A DNA stretch of 7,301 bases from Thermoleophilaceae bacterium (GTDB taxonomy: Bacteria > Actinomycetota > Thermoleophilia > Solirubrobacterales > Thermoleophilaceae), in NCBI GenBank assembly GCA_013696425.1, contig JACCYP010000114.1, positions 1 to 7,301 of the forward strand, given 5' to 3'. Shown here piece by piece: positions 6,153-7,301 of the stretch. The notes below the pieces were generated by a model. It was not told the origin of the DNA, ran no database searches, and saw only the letters and a program-made list of their open reading frames with translations. The position numbers and the translations under genes are program-made. Every line of letters starts with the position of its first letter. The first letter of the stretch is position 1.

Positions 6153-6356
6153 CTAGGTCTCGCGCGGGGTGATGCGGAAGATCGAGACGACCTCGGCCTG
6201 CGAGCCGTCCTCGTGGATCACGTAGGCACTCGGACCGCCCCCGAACCAACCGGCGTTCTCGTTGTCGCCGACGAACACGCCGGGATGGTGCTTGCCGTCG
6301 CCGTCCTCGACCCAGACGGGCTGGCCCTCCGTGAAGCCATGGGGTCGGGCGTTCAT
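6153..6356 (-). CDS. Small protein of unknown function (67 aa), SH3-like barrel suspected
   Basis: The 67-residue product has a beta-rich pattern of short strands and turns: EGQPVWVEDGDGKHHPGVFVG (10-30), then NENAGWFGGGPSAYVIHEDG (32-51) and AEVVSIFRITPRE (54-66). VWV, a polar turn and GVFVG is the look of small SH3/KOW-type barrels; that fold is inferred only from spacing of hydrophobic and glycine residues. It has no signal peptide or membrane segment. The ATG at 6356 has no Shine-Dalgarno. A TACGCT box ends 6 nt upstream on the minus strand, so the transcript is probably leaderless. The gene is divergent from the secreted-protein gene across a palindromic region and convergent with the 42-aa ORF. 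Codon bias and amino-acid balance support a real gene. Confidence 0.65.
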   Translation of the reverse strand: MNARPHGFTEGQPVWVEDGDGKHHPGVFVGDNENAGWFGGGPSAYVIHEDGSQAEVVSIFRITPRET

Positions 6357-6362
6357 GGACGC

Positions 6363-6368
6363 AGCGTA
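6363..6368 (-). promoter_or_regulatory. Candidate -10 box of a leaderless promoter for the 67-aa gene
   Basis: On the minus strand TACGCT (TANNNT pattern) ends 6 nt before the ATG at 6356. Transcription would then begin at or next to the start codon, which fits the lack of a ribosome binding site. A -35 at 17 nt spacing would fall on 6386-6391, inside the palindrome, and does not match TTGACA. Confidence 0.35.
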
Positions 6369-6381
6369 GCCGCCCCGGGGA

Positions 6382-6403
6382 CCGGCTCGGCCGGCCGAGC
6401 CGG
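6382..6403. repeat. Perfect 22-bp palindrome, candidate operator
   Basis: The half-site CCGGCTCGGCC (6382-6392) is followed at once by its exact reverse complement (6393-6403), with no spacer or mismatch. It lies in the 64-nt gap between two divergent genes and covers the -35 position of both candidate promoters. That is the usual place for a dimeric repressor or activator site. It cannot act as a terminator for either gene because it lies upstream of both. The smaller palindrome CCCCGGGG (6373-6380) sits 1 nt away on the left. Confidence 0.5.
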
Positions 6404-6405
6404 AG

Positions 6406-6414
6406 TGCTACAAC
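6406..6414 (+). promoter_or_regulatory. Candidate extended -10 promoter for the secreted-protein gene
   Basis: TGC followed by TACAAC makes an extended -10 element (TGn plus a box matching 4 of 6 consensus bases). It ends 6 nt before the GTG at 6421, which implies a leaderless transcript. The -35 position at 17 nt spacing (6386-6391) lies in the palindrome and is not consensus. An extended -10 can compensate for that, or an activator may bind there. Confidence 0.4.
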
Positions 6415-6420
6415 CGCTCT

Positions 6421-7301
6421 GTGCGTGGGAGAGGGATCTCGATTCGGGTCGTGCCGGCTCTGCTCGCGGCCTGCCTGCTGGCGGCGCTGCCGGTGGGCTC
6501 GCAGGCGGCGGACCCGGGCCGCTGGGTCGAGACGCCGCGCTCGACGGTGCCGCTCTACTACTACCAGGGCGTCGGATCGGACCCGCAGCGCAATCTGTAC
6601 TTCAACGGCGTCTACACGGGCCTCTACCGCACCGACATCCAGCTGCGCGAGTCGGCCCGCACCGATGACGTGATCCCGCCGGCCGTGCACGTGGCGGAGC
6701 AGTACAACCACATCGGCGACATCGCCTGGGACGCCCGTGAGGGCGGGCGGATCCTGCTCCCGATGGAGTGCTACTACCCGCAGGCGGCGCCGGGCGAGAA
6801 GGACCCGAACAACACGTGCAAGACGGGCTCGATCGGCGTGGCCGATCCGCAGACGCTCCAGTGGCGCTACTACGTGAAGCTCGATCCGGCCGAGATTTCA
6901 AAGGTGATGTGGGTCGCGCCCTCGCCGGACGGCACCCTCGCGTGGACCCAGGTGGGCAAGGACCTCCTCGCTTACGACATGAACGACATCTCCACCGCCC
7001 ACGCGGCGCCGGCCGCTCCCGTCAAGGCCGTGAAGCGGCTGCCGGGGGCGGTGCCGCCGAGCGGAATCACGGGCGCAGCCTTTTTCCAGGGCCGGCTCTA
7101 CGCGGCCGGCGGTGACGATCCGAATCGCTTCCAGGTCTGGTCGATCGACCTCGACACCGGTGCGCGCCAGCTCGAGATCGAGCGCAAGATCGTCGGGGAG
7201 TCTGAGGGGATCGACTTCTTCGAGGGCCTCGGCGGGACCCTCCACTGGCTGATCCAGCCCTACAACACCGCCGGGCCGCCCACCTACGGGACCTCCAACG
7301 G
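6421..7301 (+). CDS. Secreted protein of unknown function, possibly a beta-propeller (partial)
   Basis: The visible 293 residues begin with a Sec-type signal peptide: basic MRGRGISIR, hydrophobic VVPALLAACLLAALPVG, and a likely cleavage after SQA (residue 29). The mature part is rich in aromatic and beta-strand patterns: VPLYYYQGVGSDPQRNLYFN (43-62), NHIGDIAWD (96-104), VMWVAPSPDGTLAWTQVGKD (162-181), GAAFFQGRLYAAGGDDPNRF (218-237), then WSIDLDTGARQLEI. Repeats of the SPDG-turn-strand kind suggest propeller blades, an inference only. Cys117 and Cys133 could form a disulfide outside the cell. GTG at 6421 gives the signal peptide and lies at the expected leaderless start behind TACAAC. Cys18 after LAA resembles a lipobox, but the hydrophobic stretch continues past it, so signal peptidase I cleavage is favoured. 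The C-terminus lies beyond the window. I recognise no enzyme motif. Confidence 0.8.
   Translation, partial: MRGRGISIRVVPALLAACLLAALPVGSQAADPGRWVETPRSTVPLYYYQGVGSDPQRNLYFNGVYTGLYRTDIQLRESARTDDVIPPAVHVAEQYNHIGDIAWDAREGGRILLPMECYYPQAAPGEKDPNNTCKTGSIGVADPQTLQWRYYVKLDPAEISKVMWVAPSPDGTLAWTQVGKDLLAYDMNDISTAHAAPAAPVKAVKRLPGAVPPSGITGAAFFQGRLYAAGGDDPNRFQVWSIDLDTGARQLEIERKIVGESEGIDFFEGLGGTLHWLIQPYNTAGPPTYGTSN

Noticed and set aside
6466..6477. Lipobox (LAAC, Cys18) in the secreted protein
   Set aside because: The hydrophobic stretch continues well beyond this Cys and a standard SQA cleavage site follows, so a signal peptidase I substrate is more likely.

Overview
The window is very GC-rich, densely packed and strongly G/C-biased at third codon positions. 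Three things point to a high-GC actinobacterium: a luciferase-like (LLM) oxidoreductase of the F420-associated type, a mycobacterial-style FadD acyl-CoA ligase, and several apparently leaderless genes. My best guess is the Thermoleophilia/Solirubrobacterales, because the uncharacterised proteins look familiar from there. That placement comes from memory and inference, not from a search. I see no rRNA, tRNA, CRISPR array, insertion sequence or phage gene.

Layout. (1) Positions 1-1915, minus strand: an LLM-class oxidoreductase followed by a GT1/MGT-type glycosyltransferase that runs off the left edge. The two overlap by 4 nt, and the glycosyltransferase appears to start at a CTG codon inside a CTGA stop/start overlap. 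(2) 1916-2017: a divergent control region with a good sigma70-like promoter for the plus-strand gene. (3) 2018-2527, plus strand: a 169-aa protein of unknown function. It ends 17 nt from the end of the convergent SDR gene. (4) 2545-4904, minus strand: a two-gene operon of a FadD-type acyl-CoA synthetase and an SDR oxidoreductase, coupled by a TAATG overlap. (5) 4905-4996: a 92-nt divergent region with a CG-rich hairpin and a likely leaderless promoter. (6) 4997-5983, plus strand: a lipoprotein with a C-terminal thioredoxin-like domain whose CxxC motif is altered. (7) 6015-6143, plus strand: a small ORF of 42 codons whose coding-like frame extends back to the lipoprotein stop codon. (8) 6153-6356, minus strand: a 67-aa unknown protein. 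(9) 6357-6420: a compact divergent region with a perfect 22-bp palindrome between two candidate leaderless promoters. (10) 6421 to the right edge, plus strand: a secreted protein of unknown function, possibly a beta-propeller.

How the genes work together. The ligase and SDR plausibly activate a carboxylic acid to its CoA thioester and oxidise or reduce a hydroxy/keto group on the same or a related substrate. The LLM oxidoreductase and glycosyltransferase would modify a small hydrophobic molecule by redox chemistry and sugar transfer. The lipoprotein and the last protein act outside the membrane. I do not see one integrated novel system such as a defence island. The most unusual signals are the CTG-initiated glycosyltransferase, the out-of-frame coding stretch behind the lipoprotein, the altered thioredoxin motif, and the symmetric palindromic promoter at 6357-6420.
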